Source: Anaeramoeba flamelloides (taxonomy: Eukaryota; Metamonada; Anaeramoebidae). Taken from it: a stretch of 64,000 nucleotides of DNA. Below are positions 1-12,700 of this stretch, one piece after another. The stretch is taken from contig JANTQA010000057.1 in assembly GCA_027625915.1 (NCBI GenBank), positions 4,402,001 to 4,466,000 of the forward strand, given 5' to 3'. Every line of letters begins with the position of its first letter. Position 1 is the first letter of the stretch. The notes under the pieces were generated by a model. The model was not told the origin of the DNA. It ran no database searches and saw nothing but the letters and a program-made list of their open reading frames with translations. Made by a program: the position numbers and the translations under genes.

Positions 1-286
1 TTGTGATTCTTTGTACTGTTTAAAAAGTCTCAAAAAAGTTGATTTTTTATTTAATTGATGATTATACTTTTTTTTTTGAATATCTTTTTAAAAGGTAATT
101 TAAAAAATAACCTTATAATAGTATAGTATGAATTGGATTACTTTGATTAACTGAATAGAATTTTCCCATTCCTATTTTTTCTGAAAAAAAAAAAAATTAA
201 AATAATAAATTTTTAACTTAAAAGTAAAAAAAAAAAATAATAATAATTAAAAAATTGATTAGATGAGACAATTAAAAATAAATAAA

Positions 287-287
287 G

Positions 288-318
<31 letters not shown>

Positions 319-353
319 CTTTTAAAAAGTGTGACTTAGTTGAAATAATAAAT

Positions 354-399
<46 letters not shown>
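287..399. repeat. TA dinucleotide microsatellites
   Basis: Two TA runs (about 290-315 and 361-399, the second beginning with TATG variants) lie left of the transposon at 410. Further TA runs lie at about 1108-1127 and 1704-1727, so the transposon ends at 410-1703 are separated by TA tracts. Confidence 0.85.
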
Positions 400-408
<9 letters not shown>

Positions 409-409
409 T

Positions 410-1092
410 CAGTCAAAGGGACCTAATTTTATGTGTAAAATACACGTTTTTAAAGGGTTTGTATAAATATTAGAAGAATAATTTTATTTTGGTAATTTTT
501 AAAATTGAAACATTTTTTTCACATTTTTACACATTTTTTTTGATTTTTTTTTCGATTTTTTTTTTAAAACCTCATTCAGTTGCAACTTTTTTTTTTATTG
601 AACGATAAATAGTCATTTGGTAAAAATGTGTTATTCTAAGGTTATTGAAACCATGTAAAGATTGTTGAGAAATCATATGTATTTCTATTGGAATTCTATT
701 CGATCTTTGATCTCAATATTTATTTAATAAATGTGAAAAATCTTCACTTTATTTTCTTTTACTTTTGCAAATAGAGATCACAAATACCAACCTAATTCGT
801 TTGGTGACTTGGTTTCTAAAGAAAAAGTATGGAAAATGAAGTGAAAAACGTTTTCTATTTTTTTTTTCAAATACCAGTAGAAGTTGAAAGAAACATTGTT
901 GTTTTTCTCAATAGGGTGCCAAGAATTTAAGTTTTTCAACTTTTAAGAAAATTTATTAATTCATCGTTTTCTTTCATAAATATACCAACAATTATTTGAT
1001 GTGTAAAATTCTGATTATTTCTTATTTGTTCTTAAAATGTAAATTCTATAAAATAATTGATATTTGAAAAAAATGTTGTGCCTAATTGGCTG
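410..1092. mobile_element. TIR DNA element, CAGTCAAAG family, copy 1
   Basis: The left end reads CAGTCAAAGGGACCTAAT and the right end, reverse complemented, CAGCCAATTAGGC, giving an imperfect terminal inverted repeat. A second member of the family lies at 7505-9557 with better-preserved ends; internal blocks match in reverse orientation (for example a block with 'CTTGGTAAAAATGTGTTATT' and another with 'CATTGTTGTTTTTCTCAATA'). The element sits between TA tracts, as expected for an element that inserts at TA. No transposase is recognisable, so it is a non-autonomous, MITE-like element of about 680 bases. Confidence 0.6.
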
Positions 1093-1128
1093 AAACAGAG
1101 TTTATTTATATTTATATATATATATATA

Positions 1129-1703
1129 AGGTATTTCCAAAAATATGGGGCATTTTTTTCACATTTCATAAAAAATCCTAATTGTTAGCGAAGGTTTTTG
1201 TTAATTGATAATATTAAATTAAGTTTAATATTAATACCAATTAAATTAATGACTAAGGTATTTATTTCAAAAAATATTTGTTGAAATATTTCCAAAAAAT
1301 GAAAAAAAAATAGCCACTTTTTTCAAGAAAACATATTCGACCAATTTTAATAAAAAAATGGAAATATGGAAAGAGTACAAATGATTTTTTTAACAATCAA
1401 ATTTATTTATATGTCCTCTGTTTGACAATTTATTATTATTAAACAAGTTAAGAAAAAGATTTTTTTAATCAAATAGAAAATAATAAACACCAATTTTCAC
1501 CCCTAAAAAAATATGAGATAAAATTGAGATCAAAAAATTTAATATATTTTATGATTTTAATAAAATACTAAGAAACCAATTAATTATTCTCAAGAATCAA
1601 TAAATTATAGTTAATTATTTTCAACATATAAATACTTTTTTGAAGATTGAGTTTAATAGAGATGTATTATACAATAAATTTGCCCCACTTTTTGGAAATA
1701 GCG
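1129..1703. mobile_element. TIR DNA element with GGTATTTCC ends, about 575 bases
   Basis: The left end GGTATTTCCAAAAATATGGG is mirrored at the right end by a reverse complement reading GCTATTTCCAAAAAGTGGGG. Both sides abut TA microsatellite, consistent with a TA target site. The interior is AT-rich without an open frame of note. It looks like a non-autonomous element of the Tc1/mariner kind; the family assignment is an inference from the TA target only. Confidence 0.6.
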
Positions 1704-2010
1704 TATATATATATATATATATATATATCCTTTAGTATTACAATACAACAAATAATTAAATCTCATTTGTAATTCACTTTTAAATCATTCTAAATATATA
1801 AAAACCCGATATTTTAAAAATTAAATAAAAATAAAAACCAAAAACCTAAAAAAAACCGAGTAACAGATTTATGAAATGAACATTATGGTTTTTCTTATTC
1901 CTGAACTTTTACTGAAAAAAACTTGAACTAGATTATTTGCTAATAATTAAATACATTTTAAAAGGCATTTCATTAGTTTCAATTTGCTGAGTAATTATTT
2001 GTCTTTTTGA

Positions 2011-2249
2011 CCCTTCTAAAATAAGTTTTTTATAACATGTTATAAACGTAGTGTAAAGGTGTTATAAAGGTAAAAAATGTTTTAAAATTTTATAATAACA
2101 ACTTTTATAACCTAAAAATTTGTTATAACATGTTATAATCCTGTTATAAGAATATTTTTCAAAATAATATTGAAAAAATCACCATATAAAAGGAAATATT
2201 GTTATATAACTCTGCTATAGATGTTATAAAAAACTTTGTTTATTAGGGG
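2011..2249. mobile_element. Small insertion (about 240 bases) rich in GTTATAA motifs
   Basis: Compared with the two other copies of the purine-tract repeat, this copy carries extra sequence here. It begins CCCTTCTAAAATAAG and ends TTATTAGGGG, an imperfect inverted pair, and contains several repeats of TTATAAC/GTTATAA, including the palindrome TTATAACATGTTATAA. It is probably a MITE; the boundaries rest on the comparison with the uninterrupted copies. Confidence 0.45.
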
Positions 2250-2520
2250 AAGAGCATTTTTTTTCCATGATCTTTTGTAAAAAAAAAGAAAAAGAAAACG
2301 ATAAAAAAAAGAAATAGAAAAATAAAAGAAAAAAAAAAAGAAAAAGTAAAAGAAAAACAAAAGAAAAATAAAAATTTGATAAAAGCAAAAACGGAAATTT
2401 ACCAAATTAAAAAAAATGATTCTAATCCAAAAATTTAAAAATATTTTTTTGATAATAATACGGAAAAAAACCTCAAAACAACTTCCATTAACATTATAAA
2501 ACGAGTATAAATTTTTCAAA

Positions 2521-3229
2521 AACAGTTTATATTCTATATTGAATAATAATAATATCCTAAATATTTTTATAAAAAAAATAATCCATGATATTTATAGGGA
2601 TAGTGGACATTGGAATTATTTTTGATAAGTAAATAAAATTCCTAATTTATAATTAAGGGATTCTGGTAAACAAGACTGTTAACATCCCTTAAATAATGTT
2701 ACTAATTATAATAATTATTATTTAAAAATTTGAAATATTTCAGAAAATTAAAAATTAGAACATGGTATTAAAACATTATGATTTATTTTTTATTAATAAA
2801 TAAGATATAAAAAAGAGTTTTGCCAAAAACGATGTTTTATCATTTTTTAAGATGATTTTTTCCTCTGGGATATTACGGATATATTTATATTGATTCTAAG
2901 CAATTCAAAGTTTATTTTTATTTCTTTCTCTACTTCTCTTTTTTATTTGTCGAAGGATAAAAATACAATACTGACTATTTTTTTTTTTTTTTTTTGGTTT
3001 TAAAAGTTTAAAACAACAATAATACAAATGTTGATTAAAAAAAAAAAAACGAATAAAATATTCTGATAAAACATTATTGAAAATTAAATATTATTATTAT
3101 TATTATTATTTTTCTATTAAAGAGTGAGTGCTTAAAGTTCACTTGCTTGAACTAACGTTTTCAAGCATTTAAAAGATAGGAAATTGTTGATTTTTTTTCT
3201 TATCTTTTGAATTCTGGAAAACATAGGCA
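2521..3229. other. AT-rich intergenic sequence
   Basis: Nothing recognisable apart from short homopolymers and an ATT trinucleotide run near 3090-3110. Confidence 0.6.
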
Positions 3230-3620
3230 CTTGAAAGTAATTCACGAATCCCTAATTTTAAATTAGACATGTTGTTGAACCTAGTACGAGCAGATCTGAT
3301 CAATTCTCCCAAAATTCAGACCCACACCATAAATTGGGATGAATCTTGTTCCAATTCCGTTCAGGTCCGATTTTTCAAATAATCAAAAAGATTCAAAATC
3401 GGTTAGACGATTTCCACAAAGAATTAGTTGTTCTATGAAGAAACATAAGCCCGATTTTAAATTAAAATTACACCTTGTTGGTTTTTGTAACTTTTGTGAA
3501 AATGATAAACAATCAGAAATAATGTAGTTCAGAGGCTTTGAAACTCCCCAACCTTCATATTGCAAGATGTCTGTGTTATCTACTGGTACATTATCAGTTC
3601 TCGATAATTAAATATTATTA
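3230..3620. other. Island of higher GC, unassigned
   Basis: This stretch is clearly less AT-rich than its surroundings, resembling coding DNA in texture. Both strands have open frames of about 60 codons, but neither product resembles a known family and none links to a good splice site. It contains an imperfect hairpin around 3368-3405 with arms CCGATTTTT and AAAATCGG. It lies 3' of the kinase gene at 3756. It could be a decayed exon, a non-coding RNA or a fossil repeat. Confidence 0.3.
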
Positions 3621-3755
3621 AATAATATTAATTTTCTTTTTTATTTTTTATAACAATTTTTTTTATTGAAAAACATTTATAATTTTCATTTTATACAACA
3701 AAAAAAAATTATATAAAAAAAAATATCTGCAAATTTATAAAAAAATTTATCGAAT

Positions 3756-6700
3756 TCAATTTTCATTAATAATTTTCGAAGAAACTTTATTATTTTTTAA
3801 GGAAGGAAAACAGCCTTTACATATTTTGAATTGAATTTTAAAATTCTCAAAAACAACATTTGAAGTAAATTTCCCATTGGAATTTGATTCTATGAGTACC
3901 CCATAATTTTTATTTAAATGTATTTGATTGCTTTTGACTTGAGGCAAGGAATTTTTATTTACATAGATTCCATTTGTTTTGTTATGGAAGATATTATTAT
4001 CACAAATTTTACCCTTTGAATTTGATGTAAAGACCACACCATTGCCTATATTATGATGTATTTTGTTTTTTTCTATTAAAGGGTTGGCAAGGGATTTTAT
4101 ACAAAAGCCAAATAATTGGTTGTTAAACAAGTCATTATTTCTAAATATAGGTGTTGAATTATTTTCTATCGAAACGCCACCTTTATTATTTTCATAGAAT
4201 CTATTATCCATTATCCTGGAAGCCCCACTATTTTGTAAAATGATACCAGATTTACCATTTTTATAAAAAGAATTATTTGATATTTCACCAATGCCGTTTT
4301 TTACAATAAAGCAACCGGCTTGTTGATTATCATGGATTCGGTTATTAAAGATATGCGGATTAGCATTTGTAGAAATTTGTATGCCTGATATTTTATTAAA
4401 GGAAATTTCGCAATTGCTGATCACACAATTCGAAGAATCCATAATGATGATCCCGCCACGTTCGTTTTTATAAATTTTAGATTTTACAATTTTGGTTGTA
4501 GAATTTTGAGTAACGCAAATCCCTTGTAATTTATTTTCATATATTTTACAATTTATTAAACTCCCCTTTGCGTTTTGAAAAAAGACACAGCCAGTTTTAC
4601 AATGATGGATGTTGCATTTCGAAAGTGAGGGATCTGATTTTTTTCGAACACTAATGCATGCATTACCATTTCCCGAAATGTCACATTTTTCCATTTTCAA
4701 ATTACCCTTAATAATATCAATAGCATAATGCTTTTTGCCCAATTGCCTAATTGTTAAATTGGATACAACACCATTTTCAGAACGAAAATTAAATGTGGTA
4801 TTTTCTGAATATTGGATAATTACCTTCCCCTGGTTTCCAATTAGCCCTTTCAATTCTAAATTGTTTTTTGTTATTTTGATTCTTTCCTCATAAACTCCAG
4901 GTTTTATTAAAATCAGGTCACCTTCTTTAGCTTTTGTCAATGCATCGTTAATTGTTTTTATTGAACTTTCAATTCCTTCTTGATCAACTAATATTTCAAA
5001 TGAATTATTTTTCCTCATTTTAATGCCTTGGATTAAATCGATATTTAATAAATTTTGTAACGGTATCAGATTAAGATCTTCATTTGATTTGGATTTCTCT
5101 ATTATTTCTAATTTTGGTGAAGAAATTATGATAATGTCACTAGATTTTTTTTTTATTAAACTTTTTTTTTGTCTGTTTTGTTCATTATCTTTTTTTTTTT
5201 CGTCTTCCTTTCCCTCTTCCTCCTCCTCCTTTTCCTTTTCCTTTTCCTTTTCCTTTTCCTTTTCCTTTTCCTTTTCCTTTTCCTCCTCCTTTTCTTTTTG
5301 ATTGATCTTTTTGATATTTCTTTTCATTTTATTCTCATTTTCGTTTTCATTTCTTAAATAATCCACTTCTTGAATTTCATTTAAACCTAATATTTCATTA
5401 AAATAATTTTTATTATTTTCATAATCATTCATCCTTATAGCACATTCTTTATTTAGATAGATTTTATTTAATTTGATTATTGCCTTTATATTAGAATCAA
5501 TTCTAATCCCTGAAGAGTTATGTTCAATAATATTTTTTACAATATTTGGATTTGATGATGAACCAATAAAAATGCCAGAACCTAAATTCAGCAAAATTTT
5601 ATTTTGGGTACAATCTCCATTGCTCTGATTATAAAAAGACATTCCAGATTTTGAATTATTTTGAAAGGAATTCCGTTTAATCATTAAATTAGAAAATTTA
5701 GACTTTAATCCTGACGACAAATTATTATAAATTAAATTTTGATTAATTTCAACATTTTTACAATTTTTGATCAAAATACCATTTTTTGAATTATTATTAA
5801 TATGGTTTTGATTAATAATAGATACACTAGCATTATTTAAATAAAGACCAGACTTGATATTTGAATATATTCTATTTTCTTTCATTAATATTTTTGCGTG
5901 ATTTTTAACGACAACACCATTTTGACAATTGGAGATCTTTGTATTATTTAAAATCAGCTGTGAAGATGATCCAGAAAGGTAAATTCCTGCAAATGGGTAA
6001 TTATTTAGATAACCACTAATTTCACATCCTTGAATAATTAAATTCCCTTCATTGATTTCAATAAGTCCTATTTTTTTCTTTAAATTTTTATAATTATTTC
6101 TCAGGGTGATACCAAATATTCCACAATTCGTTGATCGGAAGGTTAATATCGAACGATTAGATAAACAGCACAATATAATGGAACTTACAGGAATACCACC
6201 CTTTCCTCTAATCCTAACACCAGAAGTTGTCAGATCAATTCCATCGGTATAGTGAAAACCCGAAGTTAATTCAATAATATCACCAATTTGAGTTTGGGAA
6301 ATTGCCGCAAATAAAGTTCTAATTTGACCCCTTTTATTACCAACAACCAATGTTTTCCCCATTTTAATCATTTTTTGTGGATTTAATTCTAATTTGTACC
6401 AGAATGCCCTTTCTCTTTCTCTTTCTTTTTCTTTATCTTTTTTATTGAAATTTTCATTTTTTTTGAATTTCAGAATTTCATTTTTCGTTTTTGTTATTTG
6501 TAAAAAATATTTTTTTAATTCTTGAAATTTAAAAGCAGTTAAATTTTTTTCTTCCCATCGCAAAATATATTTATTTTTAATTTCCTCTAAATTTTTTTTA
6601 ATTTCTCCAAATGTTGGCCTTTGATCTGGATCTTCATCCCAGCATTTTTGAATTAAAGATTTTAATTCTTCATCAATTTCTTCAGGTATTTTCAATCTAT

Positions 6701-9700
6701 GATTTAAAATTATATTTTGAAAATTGTTATTGTTATTATTATTGTTTTTGTTGTTGTTCTTGTTATAGTGAAATTCAGAATGCATTAAAATTATTTGTTG
6801 TTGATTCATGCCAGTAAATGGATGTTTTCTAACTAAGACTTCCCACAGTAAAATAGAAAATGAATATACATCTGCAGAAAAGGAATATCTTTCAGATCTG
6901 ATTACCTATAAAATTGTTAAAGTTTATTAAAATATATTAATACAGTTAAAGAAATAAATTAATTTGATATTTTGATTGAAAAAGAATTATTAGAAAAATT
7001 TTATTTATTTGATATAAATAAAAAGAAAAATTTTTGATTTAAATAGTTGTGAATTGTAATATAGCAAAATTGTTGGTCCACCATTGTGAAATTTTTGAAT
7101 TAAAAAAAAACATCATTATTAATTATTTATTTATGAAATATGAAATAAAAACTTTTTAATTAAGAAAAGATTAAGAATTATTCCTCATTTAGATACCTCC
7201 AACAAATCAATCAATAATTAATTCTAAACAAAAAATAAAAAAAAAATATTTCATCAATTTTTGGAGTGATAAGAGTAAAAAAAAGTATTTGTTAAATTTA
7301 TTGAAATTTTACAAATATAAACGAAAATTCCATACTCTTTGAATCACTTTATTTTATGCAGTTAGATACATTTATATTTTCATCATACTAATTATAAAAA
7401 TTATTTTTTTTTTAAAGAGTTTCCATTTGATATTTCTTAAATAAATAATTTTTAAAGATATTTTTTTGTTATTACATAATTACTTTTGTTCATAAACCTT
7501 GTTTCAGTCAAAGGGCCCAGCATTTTTATCAAATATCAAATATTATTTATATAAATTAACTTTGAAGATTAAATAAGAAATAAATAGAATAATACAACAT
7601 CAAATAATAGTTGATACCCTCCTGAAATAAAACTAATAAATGAATATATTTTTCTTAAAAATTGAAAAATTCAAATTCTTAGAGCCCCTATTGAGAAAAA
7701 CAACAATGTTCATTTTGATCTTCGGTTGAAGATCCAAATAAAATTCCAAGAGAAAACAATATCATTTATCTACAATCATTTTTACCTTCAGTAACAATAT
7801 AATAACACATTTTTACCAAGTGATTTATTGTTCTTGCAATAAAAAAATAATTATGCAAATGAATTACGTACCAAAAAAAAGGGAGTTGAAATAACTTGCA
7901 AATTATTGCAAAATGCGAAATTTTGCAAAATTTTATTAATATTATTCTAAAGATTGTGGGTGAATTGAATTGGTATCTCAGAGGCTTGTAGTGTTCCTGT
8001 GTATTGCTACACAATTGTAATAAAATGTAAGGAAATGTCATAGTTATGACAATTTTTAATTGTGTAACATTAGTAAATTCCATCTTTATGACAATTTTTT
8101 AATTGTGTAACATTTGTGAAAATGTCATGAGTCCGAAATTGTCATAACTATGACATTTTTTTTTAGATAGTATATTTACATATGTCTTACGTTACAATTT
8201 CTGTACTCTTTTAATTTTTTTTTTCTTTTGGGTATTATGTACAATAAAGCAATCCTTTTATTTTTAAATGAAGTGCTTTACGTTTTTCAATCATCATTTT
8301 TTCAAAAATACCAACTTTGTGAAGTGTAATTTTTTCTCTTGGAAAAATTTTAAGCTGATAAGTTTCAAAACAAAAGTTTTATAATTTGATGAGAAAAGAA
8401 TGGAATGGAACTTGTTTTTGAAAATTAAAGAAATAAATTTCAAAAAATTATTAAAAATGTGATTTGAGTCCGTTGATAATGTACTAAATTTAGCTATTGT
8501 TTTAGCAATAAATAAACCATTTCAAGAAGTAAACGGTATCTATTGGTTCTTTTTAAATGACAATGAAGAAATAATGAGTCTTGAAGTTGGAATACTTTAG
8601 GTATTTTAGGTCGATTAGAGGACTTTTATTTTTCTAAAAATGGATTATGAAATTTTAGGTTACATTTACAGTTATTGAATAGTGAGAGCACTAACGTTTT
8701 TGTTTATCATTGGGCGTGTGCACCCCTCTCTGTACTAAAGCAAAATATGGTTCTAGAAAAAAAATAAAGTGAGAAATTGTGAATAAAATTTGTTTTTAAT
8801 CCTGAGTGGTAAACATGATCAATGAAAACATTTTTTATTTTTACCTTCTTTCAGGTTCTATTAACTTGACCTTCACTGCAATTCTAACAAAAAAATTGAC
8901 TCTGCTAAATATCGCTTTTTTTTTTTTGATTATAAATAGATTTTGAGATTTGGGCAAAAAGTACATTATTACCGATTTCTAAGTCATATTATAGATTCAG
9001 GGTAGGTAAGGTACGTAAGTCCGAATCAATGTATTTTGGTTTTTGATACATAGAAAAACCGCTAATTTGTATTGGGTAGGGTAAGGTAAGGTATTGGTGA
9101 GTATTACTTGCTATTTTCTGGATTTTTCCGAAATGTCATAGTTATGACAATTTCGGACTCATGACATTTTCACAAATGTTACACAATTAAAAAATTGTCA
9201 TAAAGATGGAATTTACTAATGTTACACAATTAAAAATTGTCATAGCTATGACATTTCCTAACATTTTTCAACTATCATGAAGTAACGTATTGAAATGCTA
9301 CAGACCTCTAAGATACCAATTCAATTCACCCACAATCTTTAGAATAATATTAATAAAATTTTGCAAATTTTTGCATTTTGCAATAATTTTCGCATGTTAT
9401 ACTTACAGCCAAAAAAAAATAGAAAAAAAAAAAAAGTAAAAATGAGAAAAAATGATTTCAATTTTGAAAATTTCCAAAATAAATTTTTTCTTCGAATAAT
9501 AATTCAAACCCTTTAAACACATGTAATTCACTTATAGCAACTGGGCCACTTTGACTGGAAACTTGTTTTTATATATATATATAACAGAATTTTCAAAAAA
9601 AATTGTTTTAAAATTTTTTGGGTTTAATGTATTAAATATTTTGTTTTGGAAATATGATTAAAATATTTCTAAAAAATTACTATATTTTCAAGTTAATGAT

Positions 9701-12700
9701 CAATCCGATATTTAGATTAATAATAAATATGCTTATAAAAAAAAAATTTTTAAAAAAGAAAGGAATTAAAAATGGGGAATAAACCATTTACTTCAGGTGC
9801 CATATGTGTAACTGTACCAGTAAAAGTTTTTACCGTTAACTGTTCAACTTTTCTTTTTGAACTTCCAAAATCTATAATAATTGGATGAATAGATCCATCC
9901 TTTTCAGACATCATTATATTCCCACATTTTAAATCACGATGTATAATATTTCTAGAATGAAGATAATTCATTCCACAGGCAACTTGTTCTAAAATATCTA
10001 ACCATTCAATCAAATGAACATTACAATTCAGATCATGAACACATTCAAATAATGAGCCAAAAGGATAATATTTCATAACTAAACAATATGGCGGTTCATT
10101 TGTTGATCCTATTAATTGAATAACATTTTCATGACCCAAAGATCTATTTATCGACAAATTGAAATTATTATTATTTATTTAGAGAGTGGAATATATGATC
10201 AAATATTTTAAAAGAAATTTATAATTGTGATAAATTAGATATTTTTAAATCATTCTTCAAATTAATTATAAAAATACTGAGTTTATTGTTAGGAATTTTA
10301 AATTAAATATTAATAATTGAAAACAATGTTCTTTGAAATGAAAGTAATCCTGTAACTATAAAAAAAAATCAAACTAATAAAAATTCTTAGAAAATTTAAA
10401 AAATGGAATAATTTGTATCAATTTGTTTGAAAAGTATAAAATTAAATGGAAAGATTTCTAATAAGGAATCTGAATTTTTTTTTTTGAAATTTTGGTTTTG
10501 ATTAGTTTTTTAAAAATAATTTGTTCTGACGATTTACTTTTATAACCGTTTGTATAAAACAGGCTAAAAAAATTTATTTTTCTTAATTATCGATTAATTA
10601 AGGTTTATAAAAACATTGTGAAATTGAAAAAAAAAAAATTGGTAATTTTTTATGAGTTCTTAACAACAATCAAAAACTAACCAACCTGTGATATACGATC
10701 GATTTCTAAAAATCATTAATCAAAAAAGATTAGAACATTTTTAGAAAAAAGTGCCAAAGAGCGACACTCAATTTCCAATAGGAATGGTTGTGAATTACAA
10801 TTTTGAAAACAACTATGTCAGTTTTGAAGTGTCTTTTTTCTATGCTTTTTGAAATCTTGAAGATTTTTTTTCATTTTTTTGTATTTTCAAATGAGTTATT
10901 TTTTACCATTTAATTAACAAAAATCCTTATTTTTTCTTATCTATATAGTTATTAAACAATCACAAATTGATTTAAATTGAATTAAATTGATTTTGCAATG
11001 AAAAAAAAACAATTTCTTTTCAATTTGAAGTAATTTAACCATATGGAAATATCAAACAAGTATTTTTTGTTTTTCAAACTTGATTGTTTTTTATTTAAGA
11101 ATACTTTTCATTATTTTTTTTTAAAATAGATTTTATGCATTGAGATCACTGTGAAGTTTTTTTTTTTGTTATTTGAATTTTTTGAATTTCAAATCTTAAA
11201 ATTTTTTTTTTCAATGCTTTAATATTTGAAATTGAAAATCTATGAAATCTTTTTTTGAATTTTTATAATTGAGACCAAATAAATTTTTTTTTTTTGTTAT
11301 TTCAATTTTGAAATAGGTTTTAAAAATGTAAAAAATAGAGAGTTAAACGAGTCATTTTTAATCAAAACAAAGCATTTGGGATTTTTTTTTTAAATAAATA
11401 ACAAAATTTTCATTGTGATGTTCTAGCAAAAAATATACTTCAAATTTTTTTTTAGAGATAAGAAAATAGATTAAAAACCTTAAACAATTCAAATAATTAG
11501 AGAGCTGAAATATTATCCCCAATAGGTTATGTGATTTTTTTTTTTAATTTTTATCTTTTTAATATATTTTTTATTTTCTTAAACGGACAAAAAAAAATGT
11601 AATTATTTTATTTTTATTAAAAAAACTCATTTTGAATTCCAATTATCCATTTTATTCATTTTGATTTCAATTTTGTTTTAAAAATTTGAAAAAAATGATC
11701 ATATTTTACCAGTAAAGAACTTTTAAATGATTTTAATAGTAATTTAAATAATAATTTTGACTCAGAATTGCAATTTTTACTCAGGATATTCACCAAAAAA
11801 AAACTATCCATTTTACTATTTAATTATTCATTCTTTGTGATCATTTCAAAAAAAAAAAAATTAAAGTTAGAATTTCTTTCTTACATAAATAATTGAATTA
11901 TTTTACATTTTAATAACTAATTATTATTTTCTAATAGGTACTTTGATGAATATTAAAACATCTTGATTGTTCAAAAATCTTGTTATTTATTTAAGTTAAC
12001 ATACAAAAAATATTATTGAAAAAAATACTGATATAGTATTAAAAGACATATTAAGCCTTGTAAAAACAATAAAAAGTGTTTTCAAATTTTTCCTTTTTTT
12101 TAAAAAAAAAATCGATTTTAAATGGATTTTTTTTAAAATTTTAATGGTTATTTCACTTTTTTAGTTTTCATTTCATTTTTGAATTAATTAACTTGTTTCC
12201 ATAGATCACAAATTTTTTCGAAAAGTTGATATTAGGCTAAAGTTGGGTTCTTCAAATAGAAGAACTCAAATAAAATTAGTTGATTGGTATCTAACCATTT
12301 GATCGATCAATAATTGTTAATAGAATTTAAACAAATTTTCTAATATATTTTTTTGTTTTGCTCTCTCCAAAATTTTTAAACTCCCATGATTTATTAATAT
12401 TGATAATGTTTTATTTTTTGTTTTGTGAGTATTTTAATTTATAAACAAGTGTTAACATTTCCAATTAGTTTGCAGGTTCTAATTGGGTATTTCTTCTGGA
12501 ATTGATTAAATAGGATTTTTTTTTTTTCAAATTGAATTTTGGTGTGTTAAAAGTTTTGAATTGGAGTTTATATAAAAAAAAATTTGATCAAAGTTTGAAA
12601 AACGGATTCTGATCTACAAATTGAAATTTTATTTTGAAAAGAATATTGAACAAAACTCCTAGAATTAGTTTTTATTTCTTCCATTAAAATGGGTGTCTTT

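Larger units (their letters stand above)
318..2520 (+). repeat. Purine-tract repeat family, copy 1 (interrupted)
   Basis: This is a dispersed repeat seen three times (here, about 43480-45700, and about 54048-54700). The copies share a left block reading roughly 'gtgactnag...aataataaatt', then a TA-rich or A-rich tract, then 'CTTTAGTATT', a block with 'TTTAAATCATTCnAAAT', and finally a purine tract of GAAAAA units (here about 2280-2370). This copy is split by three insertions: two inside its TA microsatellite (410-1092 and 1129-1703) and one before the purine tract (2011-2249). No convincing protein is encoded; the long open frames across the purine tract are a by-product of missing stop codons in low-complexity sequence. 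The outer ends and the class of the family are not determined. Confidence 0.6.

Noticed and set aside
2202-2519. A 105-codon minus-strand Phe-rich frame, with similar ones at 45302 and 54347.
   Set aside because: All three lie on the purine tract of the same repeat family; low-complexity sequence lacks stop codons.
7766-8083. A 105-codon minus-strand frame.
   Set aside because: It spans the arm of the foldback element and resembles no protein.
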